Numbered from the stretch's first letter, positions 52,686 to 61,297 are shown. The stretch is DNA of 64,000 nucleotides from Sinorhizobium sp. 8-89 (GCF_030124325.1 NZ_JASKLR010000007.1:184214-248213), one strand, 5' to 3'. Numbers and translations: made by a program. The notes: generated by a model not told the origin, from the sequence alone.

Positions 52686-53258
52686 TCATGCCTTGATATT
52701 GGCGGCGTCGATCCAGCCAATATTTCCGTCGTTGCGCCGATAGACGATGTTCAGGTGTTCCTTGCCCGGGCTGCGGAACATCAGCACCGGTTCGTCCGTC
52801 ATGTCGAGTGCCATGACGGCGCTCGCGACGGACATAGTCCTCAACTGTTTCGTGCTTTCGGCAACGATCGTCGGTGCATAATCCTCCGGAACCTCGTCGT
52901 CCTGGTCGGGCACCGAGTCCATCACCGTGTAGGCCACTTCAGTGGCATTCTGGCCATTGCCGTTGTGGTGATCCTTGAGCTTACGCTTGTAGCGCCGGAG
53001 CCGTTTTTCGATCCGTTCCGAGGCCGCATCAAAGGCCGCCTGCGGCTCATTCGCCTGACCATTCGCCTGCAATACCACGCCCGTGTCGAGATGAAGCTTG
53101 CAGTCGGCGCTGAAGCGCGATCCAGACTTTTCCACAGTGACCTGGCTTGAATATCCTCCATCGAAGTATTTGGTGACGGCTTGCTCGATCTGTTCCCCGA
53201 TGCGGGAGCGGAACGAATCGCCGATTTCCATATGTTTGCCGGATACACGCACACTCAT
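52686..53258 (-). CDS. hpf: Long-form ribosome hibernation promoting factor
   Basis: A 190-residue HPF. The N-terminal S30AE domain (about 1-105: SGKHMEIGDSFRSRIGEQI, RRYKRKLKDH) binds the decoding region, and the C-terminal dimerisation domain (about 130-190: ALDMTDEPVLMFRSPGKEH, NIVYRRNDGNIGWID) pairs two 70S ribosomes into 100S. The ATG at 53258 has GAGG seven bases upstream; longer in-frame starts are spurious. In Sinorhizobium the gene is between rpoN and ptsN. Two GANTC sites exactly 11 bases apart lie upstream at 53434-53449. Confidence 0.95.
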   Translation of the reverse strand: MSVRVSGKHMEIGDSFRSRIGEQIEQAVTKYFDGGYSSQVTVEKSGSRFSADCKLHLDTGVVLQANGQANEPQAAFDAASERIEKRLRRYKRKLKDHHNGNGQNATEVAYTVMDSVPDQDDEVPEDYAPTIVAESTKQLRTMSVASAVMALDMTDEPVLMFRSPGKEHLNIVYRRNDGNIGWIDAANIKA

Positions 53259-53433
53259 GGAGTTTCCTCTCTCGTTCGTGATTTGCGTATCCAGTCTATT
53301 CCAAGCGCCTTCGTCATCCAAGCTTTTCACGCAAGGGCGGCGCATCTGCGCCGCGGAGCCGGCCGCTCGGAACCGCCGAAGTGGAGTAACGTCTTCGGCG
53401 ATTGCGGCGCGCTCATATCTCTTGTGTCGCAGG

Positions 53434-53449
53434 GAGTCAATTGCGAGTC
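53434..53449. promoter_or_regulatory. Pair of GANTC sites 11 bases apart upstream of hpf
   Basis: GAGTC at 53434-53438 and 53445-53449 in the gap between rpoN and hpf. GANTC is the CcrM methylation site of alphaproteobacteria. The spacing equals that of three sites upstream of dnaA. Confidence 0.4.
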
Positions 53450-53496
53450 GCAAAAAAATCGGCTGTCGCTGTTGCGCAGCGGTCAAGAGGGCGTGC

Positions 53497-55056
53497 TCAG
53501 AAGCCCGCCGCCTTGGCAAGCGCTCGCTTCTCGCGCCGCCGCTGGACCGAGGAGGGGATATTCATCGCCTCGCGATATTTGGCGACGGTGCGCCGGGCTA
53601 TGTCGACGCCGGTCTGCTTGAGCATATCGACGATGTCGTCGTCGGAAAGCACCGCGTCGGCGCCCTCCTGCTGGATCATCGTGCGGATGCGGTGGCGAAC
53701 GGATTCCGCCGAGTGGGCGTCGCCGTTCTCGTTCGAGCCGATCGAGACGGTGAAGAAGTACTTCAGCTCGAAGAGCCCGCGCGGCGTTAGCATGTACTTG
53801 TTCGAGGTGACGCGGCTGACCGTCGATTCATGCATCTTGATCGCATCCGCGACGATCCTGAGATTGAGCGGGCGCAGATGGTCGACGCCGTTGACGAGAA
53901 AGGCGTCCTGCTGGCGGACGATTTCGCTTGCGACCTTCATGATCGTCCGGGCCCGCTGGTCGAGGCTGCGCGTCAGCCAGTTGGCATTTTGCATGCACTC
54001 GCTGAGAAAGGCCTGGTCGGCGCTGTTCTTCTGGGTCCCCCGCGAGATCTCGGCGAAATAGTCGTGGTTGACGAGCACCCGGGGCAGGGCGTCGGGATTG
54101 AGCTCGATCAGCCAGCTTCCATCAGGCGCGGCACGCACGATCACGTCCGGAACGATGGACTCAGTGACGCTCGTCTCGAAGCTGGTGCCGGGTTTCGGAT
54201 CGAGCTGGCGGATTTCGGCGAGCATGTCGACCAGATCTTCCTCGTCGACGCCGCAGATCTTCTTGAGACTTGCGAAGTCGCGGCGCGCCAGGAGCTCGAG
54301 ATTGGCGATCAACGCCTCCATCGCCGGATCGAGACGGTCGCGCGCGCGCAACTGTATGGCGAGGCATTCGCTGAGTGTGCGCGCGAAGACCCCCGGGGGG
54401 TCGAACTGCTGCAGGTTGAGAAGCACGCGCATCACGTCTTCGTTGGTCGCGCCGAGCCTGGCGGCCATCTCGGCGAGGTCCGCGTGGAGATAGCCGGCCT
54501 CGTCGAGCTGGTCGATGAGGTGCTGCGCGATAAGCCGATCGCCGGGAGCGCTCAGCGCGAGCGGCAGTTGTTCCAGGAGAACGTCCCTCAGGCTTTTCCG
54601 GCCGGCGACGAAATCATCGAGATCATATCCCTCGCCGTTGTCGCCTTCACCGCCGCCGGGCATCGACTTCCACTGACCGAGCAGTTCCGGTGCATCGGCG
54701 CGTTGCGGCGGTGTGTCATCCTGGAAGACATTGGCGAAATCGGCGTCGAGCTGTTCGCTGAGTCTCTCGCCCGCGCCCGATGTCGCGCTATCGTAAAGGT
54801 CGCTCTGGCCGGCAGCCTCGTCGGATACGGCTTCGCCGGACGCGGGCGAAGGATCCTCACGGGCGGAACGATCCTGGACGGTGATCATCTCGTCGCCGCT
54901 TTGAAATTCGAGCAGCGGGTTCTTTTCGACTTCCTGGGCGATGAACTGATTGAGCTCCAGATGGGTCATCTGAAGCAGCTGGATCGACTGCATCAGTTGC
55001 GGCGTCATGACCAGCGACTGAGACTGGCGCAGATATAGGCTGGCGGACAAGGCCAT
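53497..55056 (-). CDS. rpoN: RNA polymerase sigma-54 factor
   Basis: A 519-residue sigma-54, which with enhancer-binding proteins transcribes nitrogen, dicarboxylate and other genes. Region I is glutamine-rich (LYLRQSQSLVMTPQLMQSIQ, LLQMTHLELNQFIAQEVEKN), then a core-binding domain, HTH, and the RpoN box ARRTVAKYREAMNIP at the C-terminus that recognises the -24 element. It is downstream of lptB, upstream of hpf. A backwards -24/-12 sequence lies over its own presumed sigma-70 promoter (55130-55145). Confidence 0.97.
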   Translation of the reverse strand: MALSASLYLRQSQSLVMTPQLMQSIQLLQMTHLELNQFIAQEVEKNPLLEFQSGDEMITVQDRSAREDPSPASGEAVSDEAAGQSDLYDSATSGAGERLSEQLDADFANVFQDDTPPQRADAPELLGQWKSMPGGGEGDNGEGYDLDDFVAGRKSLRDVLLEQLPLALSAPGDRLIAQHLIDQLDEAGYLHADLAEMAARLGATNEDVMRVLLNLQQFDPPGVFARTLSECLAIQLRARDRLDPAMEALIANLELLARRDFASLKKICGVDEEDLVDMLAEIRQLDPKPGTSFETSVTESIVPDVIVRAAPDGSWLIELNPDALPRVLVNHDYFAEISRGTQKNSADQAFLSECMQNANWLTRSLDQRARTIMKVASEIVRQQDAFLVNGVDHLRPLNLRIVADAIKMHESTVSRVTSNKYMLTPRGLFELKYFFTVSIGSNENGDAHSAESVRHRIRTMIQQEGADAVLSDDDIVDMLKQTGVDIARRTVAKYREAMNIPSSVQRRREKRALAKAAGF

Positions 55057-55129
55057 GCTGACGCGTAACTCCCATCATGTCTCCGAAGGCCGTGTCTCCA
55101 GATGGTCTTCGATAGGCCTTTTTATTAGT

Positions 55130-55145
55130 TGGCCCAAAAATTGCT
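55130..55145 (+). promoter_or_regulatory. Sigma-54 (-24/-12) element, reversed relative to rpoN
   Basis: TGGCCC-N5-TTGCT matches TGGCAC-N5-TTGCW, with GG at 55131-55132 and GC at 55143-55144 exactly ten bases apart. It points away from rpoN toward the 3' end of lptB. It overlaps the probable rpoN promoter. Confidence 0.55.
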
Positions 55146-55166
55146 TATTAAGGAGTTTTGGTCAAG
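55138..55166 (-). promoter_or_regulatory. Probable sigma-70 promoter of rpoN
   Basis: CTTGAC (55166-55161) is a perfect -35; CAATTT (55143-55138) is a weaker -10 at 17 bases. It would give a leader of about 75 bases before rpoN. Confidence 0.5.
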
Positions 55167-55208
55167 CGCGGTCGCGGGCGGATGCGGCGGATTCGCCCGT
55201 AATGTCGC

Positions 55209-56021
55209 CTAAAGGCTGAAATTGTCGCCGAGATAGAGCCGGCGGACATCGGGATTGGTGACGATGTCGTTGGCGCGGCCGTGAGTCAGGACTTCCCCGG
55301 CATGGATGATGTAGGCGCGGTCGATGAGACCGAGCGTCTCGCGTACATTGTGGTCGGTGATGAGGACACCAATGCCGCGCGAGGTCAGATGGCGCACGAG
55401 CGCCTGGATGTCGGCAACCGAGATCGGGTCGACGCCCGCGAAGGGCTCGTCGAGTAGCATGAAGGTCGGATCGGTGGCGAGCGCCCGCGCGATTTCCAGG
55501 CGCCGCCGCTCGCCGCCGGAAAGCGCGATGGCAGGCGATTTGCGCAGGTGTGTGATCGAAAATTCGCCAAGCAGGTCGTTGAGCTTGCTTTCGCGGCGAT
55601 CGGCGTTCTTGTCGTGGACCTCCAGCACCGCGCGGATGTTTTCCTCGACCGTCAGTCCGCGGAAGATCGAGGCCTCCTGCGGCAGATAGCCAACACCGAG
55701 GCGGGCCCGCCGGTACATCGGCATCGTCGTGACGTCGTTGCCGTTGATCTCGATCGAGCCTTCGTCGACCGGCACCAGGCCGGTGATCATATAGAAGCAG
55801 GTCGTCTTGCCGGCACCGTTCGGGCCGAGCAGGCCGACCGCCTCTCCGCGACGCACAACGAGCGAGACGCCGTTGACGACGCAGCGCGAACGGTAGGATT
55901 TGGTCAAGCCGCGGGCGATCAGCGTGCCGTCGTAGCGCGCCTTGTCGACCGTATGGACGGCCATGGCGCCCGCCGACGGCTTCTTGACCCGTTTGCGTTT
56001 GTGAAGAAATGGAATCTGCAC
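55209..56021 (-). CDS. lptB: LPS export ABC transporter ATP-binding protein LptB
   Basis: A 270-residue ATPase that with LptF/LptG extracts lipopolysaccharide from the inner membrane. Walker A GPNGAGKTTCFYM, signature LSGGERRRLEIARAL, Walker B LLDEPFAGVDP and H-loop ITDHN are present. An N-terminal extension of about 30 basic residues precedes the domain, usual in rhizobia. The start is GTG. It is last of lptC-lptA-lptB, 12 bases after lptA, and upstream of rpoN. Confidence 0.95.
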   Translation of the reverse strand: MQIPFLHKRKRVKKPSAGAMAVHTVDKARYDGTLIARGLTKSYRSRCVVNGVSLVVRRGEAVGLLGPNGAGKTTCFYMITGLVPVDEGSIEINGNDVTTMPMYRRARLGVGYLPQEASIFRGLTVEENIRAVLEVHDKNADRRESKLNDLLGEFSITHLRKSPAIALSGGERRRLEIARALATDPTFMLLDEPFAGVDPISVADIQALVRHLTSRGIGVLITDHNVRETLGLIDRAYIIHAGEVLTHGRANDIVTNPDVRRLYLGDNFSL

Positions 56022-56033
56022 GAGCGGTCTACG

Positions 56034-56597
56034 TCAGTTCTGCTTGCGGGACTGCGGGTCAAGTTGAATCTGCACGCGGCCGCCGCAGGCCTCGAGCTGT
56101 GCTTCGCCCGTATCCATCTGTACGTTCAACTGGCAGCCGACGAAGACGTTGTTGCCTTCCGACAGCACCACCTTCTCGCCCTTGAGCACGATCGTCTGCT
56201 CGGTCATGTTGACAAGACCGCTGTCGCCCGTTGCCTGCTGTGCTCCAGAGCTGAGGAACACCTTGTTACTGACTTCGATCCGGTCGATATCGGCATTGCC
56301 GCTCGTCACCGTGGCGCCGCTTTCCGTCTTGTAGAAGACAGTCATGCTGCCCGCCTGCAGCGTGGTCGTGCCCTGGACGACCTTCACGTTGCCGGTGAAG
56401 ATCGCCTTGCTCTCGGGATCCTTGATCTCGAGCTTGTCGCTCTCGATCTGAATCGGCTTGTCGTTCGAGAGCTGAAGGCCCCTCATCCGACTGGAGGTGG
56501 CCTGGGCCGAAGCGCTGGACACAATCATCAAGGCGCCGAGCCCGGCAATGGCCAGGCTGGCTGAAATTCTCAAAAAAACGGCAGGGTTGACCGACAT
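56034..56597 (-). CDS. lptA: LPS transport periplasmic protein LptA
   Basis: A 187-residue OstA-fold protein bridging the periplasm between LptC and LptD. A signal peptide (VFLRISASLAIAGLGALMI, cleavage near SASAQA) is followed by the beta-jellyroll with KPIQIESDKLEIKD and AIFTGNVKVVQGTTTLQAG signatures. The ATG at 56597 is preferred, GTG at 56606 is possible. The C-terminus has two cysteines (VGCQLN, EACGGRV). It lies between lptC (16 bases) and lptB (12 bases). Confidence 0.92.
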   Translation of the reverse strand: MSVNPAVFLRISASLAIAGLGALMIVSSASAQATSSRMRGLQLSNDKPIQIESDKLEIKDPESKAIFTGNVKVVQGTTTLQAGSMTVFYKTESGATVTSGNADIDRIEVSNKVFLSSGAQQATGDSGLVNMTEQTIVLKGEKVVLSEGNNVFVGCQLNVQMDTGEAQLEACGGRVQIQLDPQSRKQN

Positions 56598-56612
56598 GGG
56601 TGCCACCAGGTC

Positions 56613-57281
56613 CTATTTTGCGTTCTTGCGAATGGTGCTGGGGTCGACATTGACCCTCACCATGCCCTCAAATGTTACAATACGTCCCTTATCTGTCATT
56701 CGCAGCGTCTGCGCAATGATCGATCCGCCCTTCATGCTGATCGCGATCGGGCGTTTCGTTTCCATCTCGCCGGCATTGATGTCCAGATAGGCCGATTGGA
56801 AATCGGCGTTGACGCCATTATTCATGGAAATCGTGAACGGTGCGTTCATATCGAGCGTGTTGGTGCCGCGATCGTAGATGCCGCTTGCCGCGTCGACCGT
56901 CGCAATCAACGTTTCGTTCACCGGCATTTCGGCGTGAATGGTTTCCAGCGTGATGAGGTCCGGGTTGGCGATATCCTGAAGCGCGCGCTGCGCCTTCATG
57001 GAATAGCTGATGTCTTGCTTGTTGCGACCGGAGATCGCAGGATTCTGCATGACGATCTTGCCGTTCTCGATCGTTGCCGTCTCGAGCTGCAGCTCTTCCG
57101 GCAGGAAGGCGCGCACGAAGGATACGGCCACGAAGATCATGGCGATGACGCTGGCGGCGAGCGGCAATACGACCTTGAGGCGTCTCACTAGCGCAGAGTG
57201 CCGCGCTGCCGAAGCGTAGGCATCGGAAGAGCTCGTGCCCGAATCGGCGAAGATACCGGGAAATCGTGCTTCGTTCAGCAT
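56613..57281 (-). CDS. lptC: LPS export protein LptC
   Basis: A 222-residue bitopic inner-membrane protein that receives LPS from LptB2FG and hands it to LptA. One membrane helix at about 35-60 (LKVVLPLAASVIAMIFVAVS) precedes a periplasmic OstA-like domain (IENGKIVMQNPAISGRNKQD, TNTLDMNAPFTISMN). AGG seven bases before the ATG at 57281. First gene of lptC-lptA-lptB. Identification rests on order and fold, since LptC diverges quickly. Confidence 0.9.
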   Translation of the reverse strand: MLNEARFPGIFADSGTSSSDAYASAARHSALVRRLKVVLPLAASVIAMIFVAVSFVRAFLPEELQLETATIENGKIVMQNPAISGRNKQDISYSMKAQRALQDIANPDLITLETIHAEMPVNETLIATVDAASGIYDRGTNTLDMNAPFTISMNNGVNADFQSAYLDINAGEMETKRPIAISMKGGSIIAQTLRMTDKGRIVTFEGMVRVNVDPSTIRKNAK

Positions 57282-57540
57282 GGAGAGGCCTGTCGGTTCC
57301 CTTGGATTTCGGCGAATCCGGAGGACCCGCATTTACATACAATGGCGTAAGTCACGGCAAATATGGCTATTTTCTTACTGTCCGGCAATGGAGCGGCAAA
57401 AACTTTGAAAGGCTGCGAAAAAACCGGTCGCGGCTTTCAACTGCCGTCAACCGCCGCTATCTAGTTATCCGCGGCTCGCGCAAATAGCATGTTCCATTGG
57501 AAACTGACAGGACCTCGAGCCAGGAAAACGGGAGAAACCC

Positions 57541-58500
57541 ATGGACGAACTCGCCATAGCCGACCGCCGCAGCCTGCGCCGCAAGGTGAGCTTCTGGCGC
57601 TGGGCGGCGGCCATCATCCTCGTGGGCGTGGGCTTCGTGCTGTTTGCCTTCTCGGGCTGGGGGGAGGTGACCGGGCGCGCGCGCCACCACATTGCGCGGG
57701 TGGCCGTCTCCGGCTTGATCCAGGATGACCGGGAACTGGTCGAGCGGCTGGAACGCATCGCCGACAACGATTCCGTCAGGGCGCTCATCGTGACGATCTC
57801 GTCGCCGGGCGGCACCACCTATGGTGGTGAGGTCATCTACAAGGCGATCCGCAAGGTCGCCGCGAAGAAGCCGGTCGTTTCGGACGTCCGCACGCTCGCC
57901 GCCTCGGCCGGTTACATGATCGCGCTTGCCGGCGACCATATCGTCGCCGGAGAGACTTCCATCACCGGCTCGATCGGGGTGATCTTCCAATACCCGCAGG
58001 TCAAGACCCTGATGGACAAGCTCGGCGTGTCGCTCGAATCGATAAAATCGCGACCGCTCAAGGCCGAGCCCTCTCCTTTCCATCCGCCGAGCGATGAGGC
58101 GAGGGCAATGATCCAGACGATGATCGATGACAGTTACGGCTGGTTCGTCGATCTGGTGGCCGAACGGCGCAAGCTCGCACGGCCGGACGCGCTCGCGCTT
58201 GCCGATGGCCGCATCTTTACCGGGCGACAGGCGCTGAAGGACAAGCTGGTCGACACCCTTGGTGGCGACGACGAGATCAGGGCATTCCTTGCTGCCCGGA
58301 AGATCTCGAAAGACCTTCCGGTGGTGGACTGGGAAGCACCGCGCGGAACGTTGCCTTTGGGTCTCGGCGCGGTCGTCTCCGAGTGGATCAAGGCTTTGGG
58401 ATATGACGCTTTTCCGGCAATGAAGGGGCTCGAAAAGATCGGCGGCGAGAAGTTGTTTCTTGACGGTCTTGTTTCGGTTTGGCAGGTTGATGCGCAATAG
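57541..58500 (+). CDS. sppA: Signal peptide peptidase SppA (S49 family)
   Basis: A 319-residue membrane-anchored serine protease that degrades remnant signal peptides. An N-terminal membrane helix (WAAAIILVGVGFVLFAF) is followed by the S49 domain: VTISSPGGTTYGGEVIY, the nucleophile serine in TLAASAGYMIALAG, and the likely general-base lysine in LESIKSRPLKAE. This is the short single-domain form, as in Gram-positive SppA and alphaproteobacteria. It is followed by a small terminator and ihfB. Confidence 0.93.
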   Translation: MDELAIADRRSLRRKVSFWRWAAAIILVGVGFVLFAFSGWGEVTGRARHHIARVAVSGLIQDDRELVERLERIADNDSVRALIVTISSPGGTTYGGEVIYKAIRKVAAKKPVVSDVRTLAASAGYMIALAGDHIVAGETSITGSIGVIFQYPQVKTLMDKLGVSLESIKSRPLKAEPSPFHPPSDEARAMIQTMIDDSYGWFVDLVAERRKLARPDALALADGRIFTGRQALKDKLVDTLGGDDEIRAFLAARKISKDLPVVDWEAPRGTLPLGLGAVVSEWIKALGYDAFPAMKGLEKIGGEKLFLDGLVSVWQVDAQ

Positions 58501-58523
58501 GAGAAGGCCGCATATGTTGCCCT

Positions 58524-58540
58524 GAGCCAGAGGCTCTTTT
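58524..58540 (+). terminator. Short terminator-like hairpin after sppA
   Basis: GAGCC-AGA-GGCTC followed by TTTT. An alternative, mutually exclusive pairing CTGAGCC (58522-58528) with GGCTCAG (58541-58547) is also possible. Only partial termination is expected. Confidence 0.5.
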
Positions 58541-58612
58541 GGCTCAGAGGGGGCGTTATGACGCCTGAAGCCACGAAACAGATAGAACAAGTAAAAAATC
58601 AAGGGGGCGACA

Positions 58613-58915
58613 GTGATCAAGTCAGAACTGGTGCAGATTGTGGCCGCACGCAATCCGCATCTCTACCACCGCGACGTCGAAAATATCGTCAATGCGGTTC
58701 TTGATGAGATCACGGATGCCCTGGCGGCCGGAAATCGCGTCGAATTGCGCGGCTTCGGTGCCTTCTCGGTCAAGAACAGGCCGTCGCGCTCGGGCCGCAA
58801 TCCGCGCACGGGCGATTCCGTCTTCGTCGAGGAGAAATGGGTGCCCTTCTTCAAGACGGGCAAGGAACTGCGCGAGCGACTCAACCCCGGCATGAACGGC
58901 AACGACGACGACTAG
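58613..58915 (+). CDS. ihfB: Integration host factor beta subunit
   Basis: A 100-residue DNA-bending protein that pairs with IhfA and supports sigma-54 promoters, recombination and replication. The family beta-arm with the intercalating proline is in [17 protein letters not shown], preceded by [27 protein letters not shown] follows. The start is GTG, with AGGGGG five bases upstream. The C-terminus is acidic (GNDDD). Neighbour of sppA and the LapA gene, as in other Rhizobiales. Confidence 0.96.
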   Translation: MIKSELVQIVAARNPHLYHRDVENIVNAVLDEITDALAAGNRVELRGFGAFSVKNRPSRSGRNPRTGDSVFVEEKWVPFFKTGKELRERLNPGMNGNDDD

Positions 58916-59054
58916 ACCGCGATGATCTTCGATCGATGGAGCAAGTGCGTTCTTTCCGGCGTACGAGAAAGGCTCCATGCCCTTGAACCTGCGCGTCGTG
59001 CCTTGCGAAAATCGTTCCGATTTTTTGGACCGATGCGACAGCTGGAGCGAATGC

Positions 59055-59399
59055 ATGCTCAAGAAACTGATCAATATCGTTATACTGGTGCCGCTGGGCG
59101 TCATTCTCGTCGTACTGAGCGTTGCCAATCGTCAGGCGGTAACCCTGGCGTTCAACCCGTTCAATCCGGCCGACAGCGTGCTTTCGGTATCGGCACCCTT
59201 TTTCGTCTTCCTTTTTCTCGCCGTTATCGTCGGACTGATCCTTGGAGCCGGGGTGACTTGGCTCAGCCAGGGAAAATACCGTCGTCGCGCCCGGAACGAG
59301 GCCACCGAGGCACTGAAGTGGCATCGTGAGGCGGAAAAGCAGCGCAGCCAAGCGGAAAAGCTGGCATCGCAGCCAACCTTGGCTGCACCGCAGAACTGA
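59055..59399 (+). CDS. LapA-domain (DUF1049) membrane protein
   Basis: A 114-residue protein with two hydrophobic helices (NIVILVPLGVILVVLSVA and FFVFLFLAVIVGLILGAG) and a C-terminal charged coiled coil (AEKQRSQAEKLASQ). It belongs to the LapA/YciS family, which in E. coli works with LapB in controlling LpxC and LPS amounts. The ATG at 59055 has GGAG seven bases upstream. It is next to ihfB, the common arrangement. No LapB gene is in the window. Confidence 0.88.
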   Translation: MLKKLINIVILVPLGVILVVLSVANRQAVTLAFNPFNPADSVLSVSAPFFVFLFLAVIVGLILGAGVTWLSQGKYRRRARNEATEALKWHREAEKQRSQAEKLASQPTLAAPQN

Positions 59400-59433
59400 A
59401 CTGTCGCGCCGTATATTGCGCATGATCGCCTCG

Positions 59434-59477
59434 CTACAGCGAACCTTGTGTGCCTAAAAGGACGCGCGGCGCGGTAG
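59434..59477 (+). repeat. Partial RIME-like element (second hairpin only), copy E
   Basis: CTACAGCG...CGCGGCGCGGTAG corresponds to the right half of the two-hairpin repeat; the left TTAAATCG palindrome is missing. It lies between convergent genes, where it may help termination. Confidence 0.55.
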
Positions 59478-59481
59478 TTGC

Positions 59482-59940
59482 TCAGCTCGCTGCTTCAGCC
59501 GCGCCGCTGACCGCGAGGTTGAAATCCGCGAAGAACTGCTGTGCGAGTTTCTTCGACGTCGAATCGATCAGGCGCGACCCGAGCTGGGCGAGTTTGCCGC
59601 CGACCTCTGCCTTGACGTTATAGCGCAGCACCGTTTCGTCGCCCTCTTCGGCAAGGGTGACATCCGCACCGCCCTTGGCAAAACCGGCAATGCCGCCCTT
59701 GCCCTCGCCCGATATCGTGTAGCTCTGAGGCGGATTGAGGTTGGAAAGGGCGACATTGCCATTGAAGGTCGCGGAAACGGGCCCGATCTTGACCTTGACC
59801 ACGGCCGTCAGTTCCGTCGGCGATTTCATCTCGAGCGACTGACAGCCCGGAATGCATCGCCTCAGAATTTCCGGATCGTTCAGGTATTGCCAAACCGCGT
59901 CGCGCCGCGCCGCGATACGTTCTTCGCCGGTCATGTTCAT
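59482..59940 (-). CDS. CoxG-like SRPBCC protein
   Basis: A 152-residue SRPBCC protein of the carbon-monoxide-dehydrogenase subunit G (CoxG) family. Signature parts are LNDPEILRRCIPGCQSLEM and YTISGEGKGGIAGFAKGGAD. In CO oxidisers CoxG recruits the enzyme to the membrane; elsewhere it is of unknown role and often near molybdenum hydroxylases, none of which is here. An exact 9-base inverted repeat CTTGGCAAA...TTTGCCAAG lies 34 bases upstream of the start. Isolated gene. Confidence 0.88.
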   Translation of the reverse strand: MNMTGEERIAARRDAVWQYLNDPEILRRCIPGCQSLEMKSPTELTAVVKVKIGPVSATFNGNVALSNLNPPQSYTISGEGKGGIAGFAKGGADVTLAEEGDETVLRYNVKAEVGGKLAQLGSRLIDSTSKKLAQQFFADFNLAVSGAAEAAS

Positions 59941-59973
59941 GCCTGTTCCTCCCGTCCTGCTCCTGGCTTCGAT

Positions 59974-60002
59974 CTTGGCAAATCGGAAACGGCTTTGCCA
60001 AG
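59974..60002. promoter_or_regulatory. Inverted repeat upstream of the CoxG-like gene
   Basis: CTTGGCAAA-N11-TTTGCCAAG, nine perfect base pairs, 34 bases before the CoxG start codon. Position fits an operator or a 5' hairpin. Confidence 0.5.
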
Positions 60003-60154
60003 AGCACCGGCAGTGCTATTTGCACGGTTTAAGCGTATCGCCCGCCCGCAAATGAATGTGAAGGGCAGGTTGCATGCGGCTTGTTCGCGAGTGGGCTACC
60101 CCGGTTCACGAGCGGATTGGCCGAGTGGTTTGATTGAAGTCCAAGGATCAGCGC

Positions 60155-61297
60155 GTGAAAGAAAAAGATCGGCGGTCGAAGAACGCCTCGGTCACGGCGG
60201 CTAAGGGCCGGGGCGCAGAGGCGCGTGGAGGCCGTCATGAGCAAAGGCTTCCGCCGGTGAAGGGGGCGGGATTCAGGGCCAAGAGCGGCGGACCGTCCTC
60301 GAAAACGGCGCCGGAGAAAGGCGAACGGCAGCGATCCGCCCAGGAGGCGCTCCCTGCGCGCGTCATCCGGCAAAGAACGGGCGACAAGCCGGTCGAGACG
60401 GTGCCGCTTATCCTCGAAACGGCTGCGACGGCAGGCTACCATCTGATCGACAGCGGCAACGGTGAGAAGCTCGAGCAATATGGACCCTACCGCATCGTTC
60501 GTCCCGAGGCGCAGGCGCTGTGGCCGAGGGCGCTGCCGGGGTCGGTCTGGGAGAAAGCCGATGCCGTCTTCACCGGTGATACCGACGAAGACGGCATGGG
60601 GCGCTGGCGGTTTCCGCGCGAGGTGCTGGGCGAAACCTGGCCGATGCAGCTTCTCGATACGGATTTTCTCGGCCGTTTCACCTCATTCCGCCATGTCGGC
60701 GTCTTCCCGGAGCAACTTGCCCATTGGTCCTGGGTGAAGGATCAGGTGACGGCGGCCGACCGGCCGCTCAAGCTTCTCAATCTCTTCGGGTACACCGGCG
60801 TCGCCTCCCTGATTGCCGCAAAGACGGGAGCGGAGGTGACGCATGTCGACGCTTCCAAGAAGGCAATCGGCTGGGCGCGGGAAAACCAGACGCTGGCGCG
60901 CGCCGAGAAGCTGCCGATCCGCTGGATCTGCGACGACGCGATGAAGTTCATCCAGCGCGAGGAACGGCGCGGCAGCCGCTATGACATCATACTCGCGGAC
61001 CCGCCCAAGTTCGGCCGCGGACCGAACGGCGAGGTTTGGCAGCTCTTCGACCAGCTGGCGGCGATGCTGGACATCTGCCGCGAGATCCTGTCGCCCGAGG
61101 CGCGCGGGCTCGTGCTGACCGCCTATTCGATCCGCGCGAGCTTCTATTCGATTCACGAGCTCATGCGCGAGACGATGCGCGGGCGCGGTGGCCGGGTGGA
61201 ATCGGGCGAACTCATCATCCGCGAGGGCGGTCTCGACGGCAAGGAGCCGGGGCGGGCGCTTTCCACTTCCCTCTTCAGCCGCTGGGTACCCAAATGA
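60155..61297 (+). CDS. SAM-dependent RNA methyltransferase (RlmI-like fold)
   Basis: A methyltransferase of about 380 residues. A basic low-complexity N-terminal stretch (about 1-70) precedes a SAM domain with motif I LLNLFGYTGVASLIAAK and motif IV ILADPPKFGRGPNG; the DPPKF loop is typical of 23S rRNA cytosine or guanine methylases of the RlmI/RlmK type. GTG at 60155 has AAGGA seven bases upstream and is preferred over TTG at 60134. The stop overlaps the next gene's ATG (ATGA), so this is the first of a three-gene coupled run: MTase, TrmH-like, lspA. Confidence 0.85.
   Translation: MKEKDRRSKNASVTAAKGRGAEARGGRHEQRLPPVKGAGFRAKSGGPSSKTAPEKGERQRSAQEALPARVIRQRTGDKPVETVPLILETAATAGYHLIDSGNGEKLEQYGPYRIVRPEAQALWPRALPGSVWEKADAVFTGDTDEDGMGRWRFPREVLGETWPMQLLDTDFLGRFTSFRHVGVFPEQLAHWSWVKDQVTAADRPLKLLNLFGYTGVASLIAAKTGAEVTHVDASKKAIGWARENQTLARAEKLPIRWICDDAMKFIQREERRGSRYDIILADPPKFGRGPNGEVWQLFDQLAAMLDICREILSPEARGLVLTAYSIRASFYSIHELMRETMRGRGGRVESGELIIREGGLDGKEPGRALSTSLFSRWVPK

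Noticed and set aside
60108..60140. tRNA-Ser/Leu-like D-arm sequence (TGGCCGAGTGGTTTGA) before the methyltransferase gene
   Set aside because: No anticodon or T arm follows within the proper distance; the sequence runs into the coding region. Probably chance or an old fragment.
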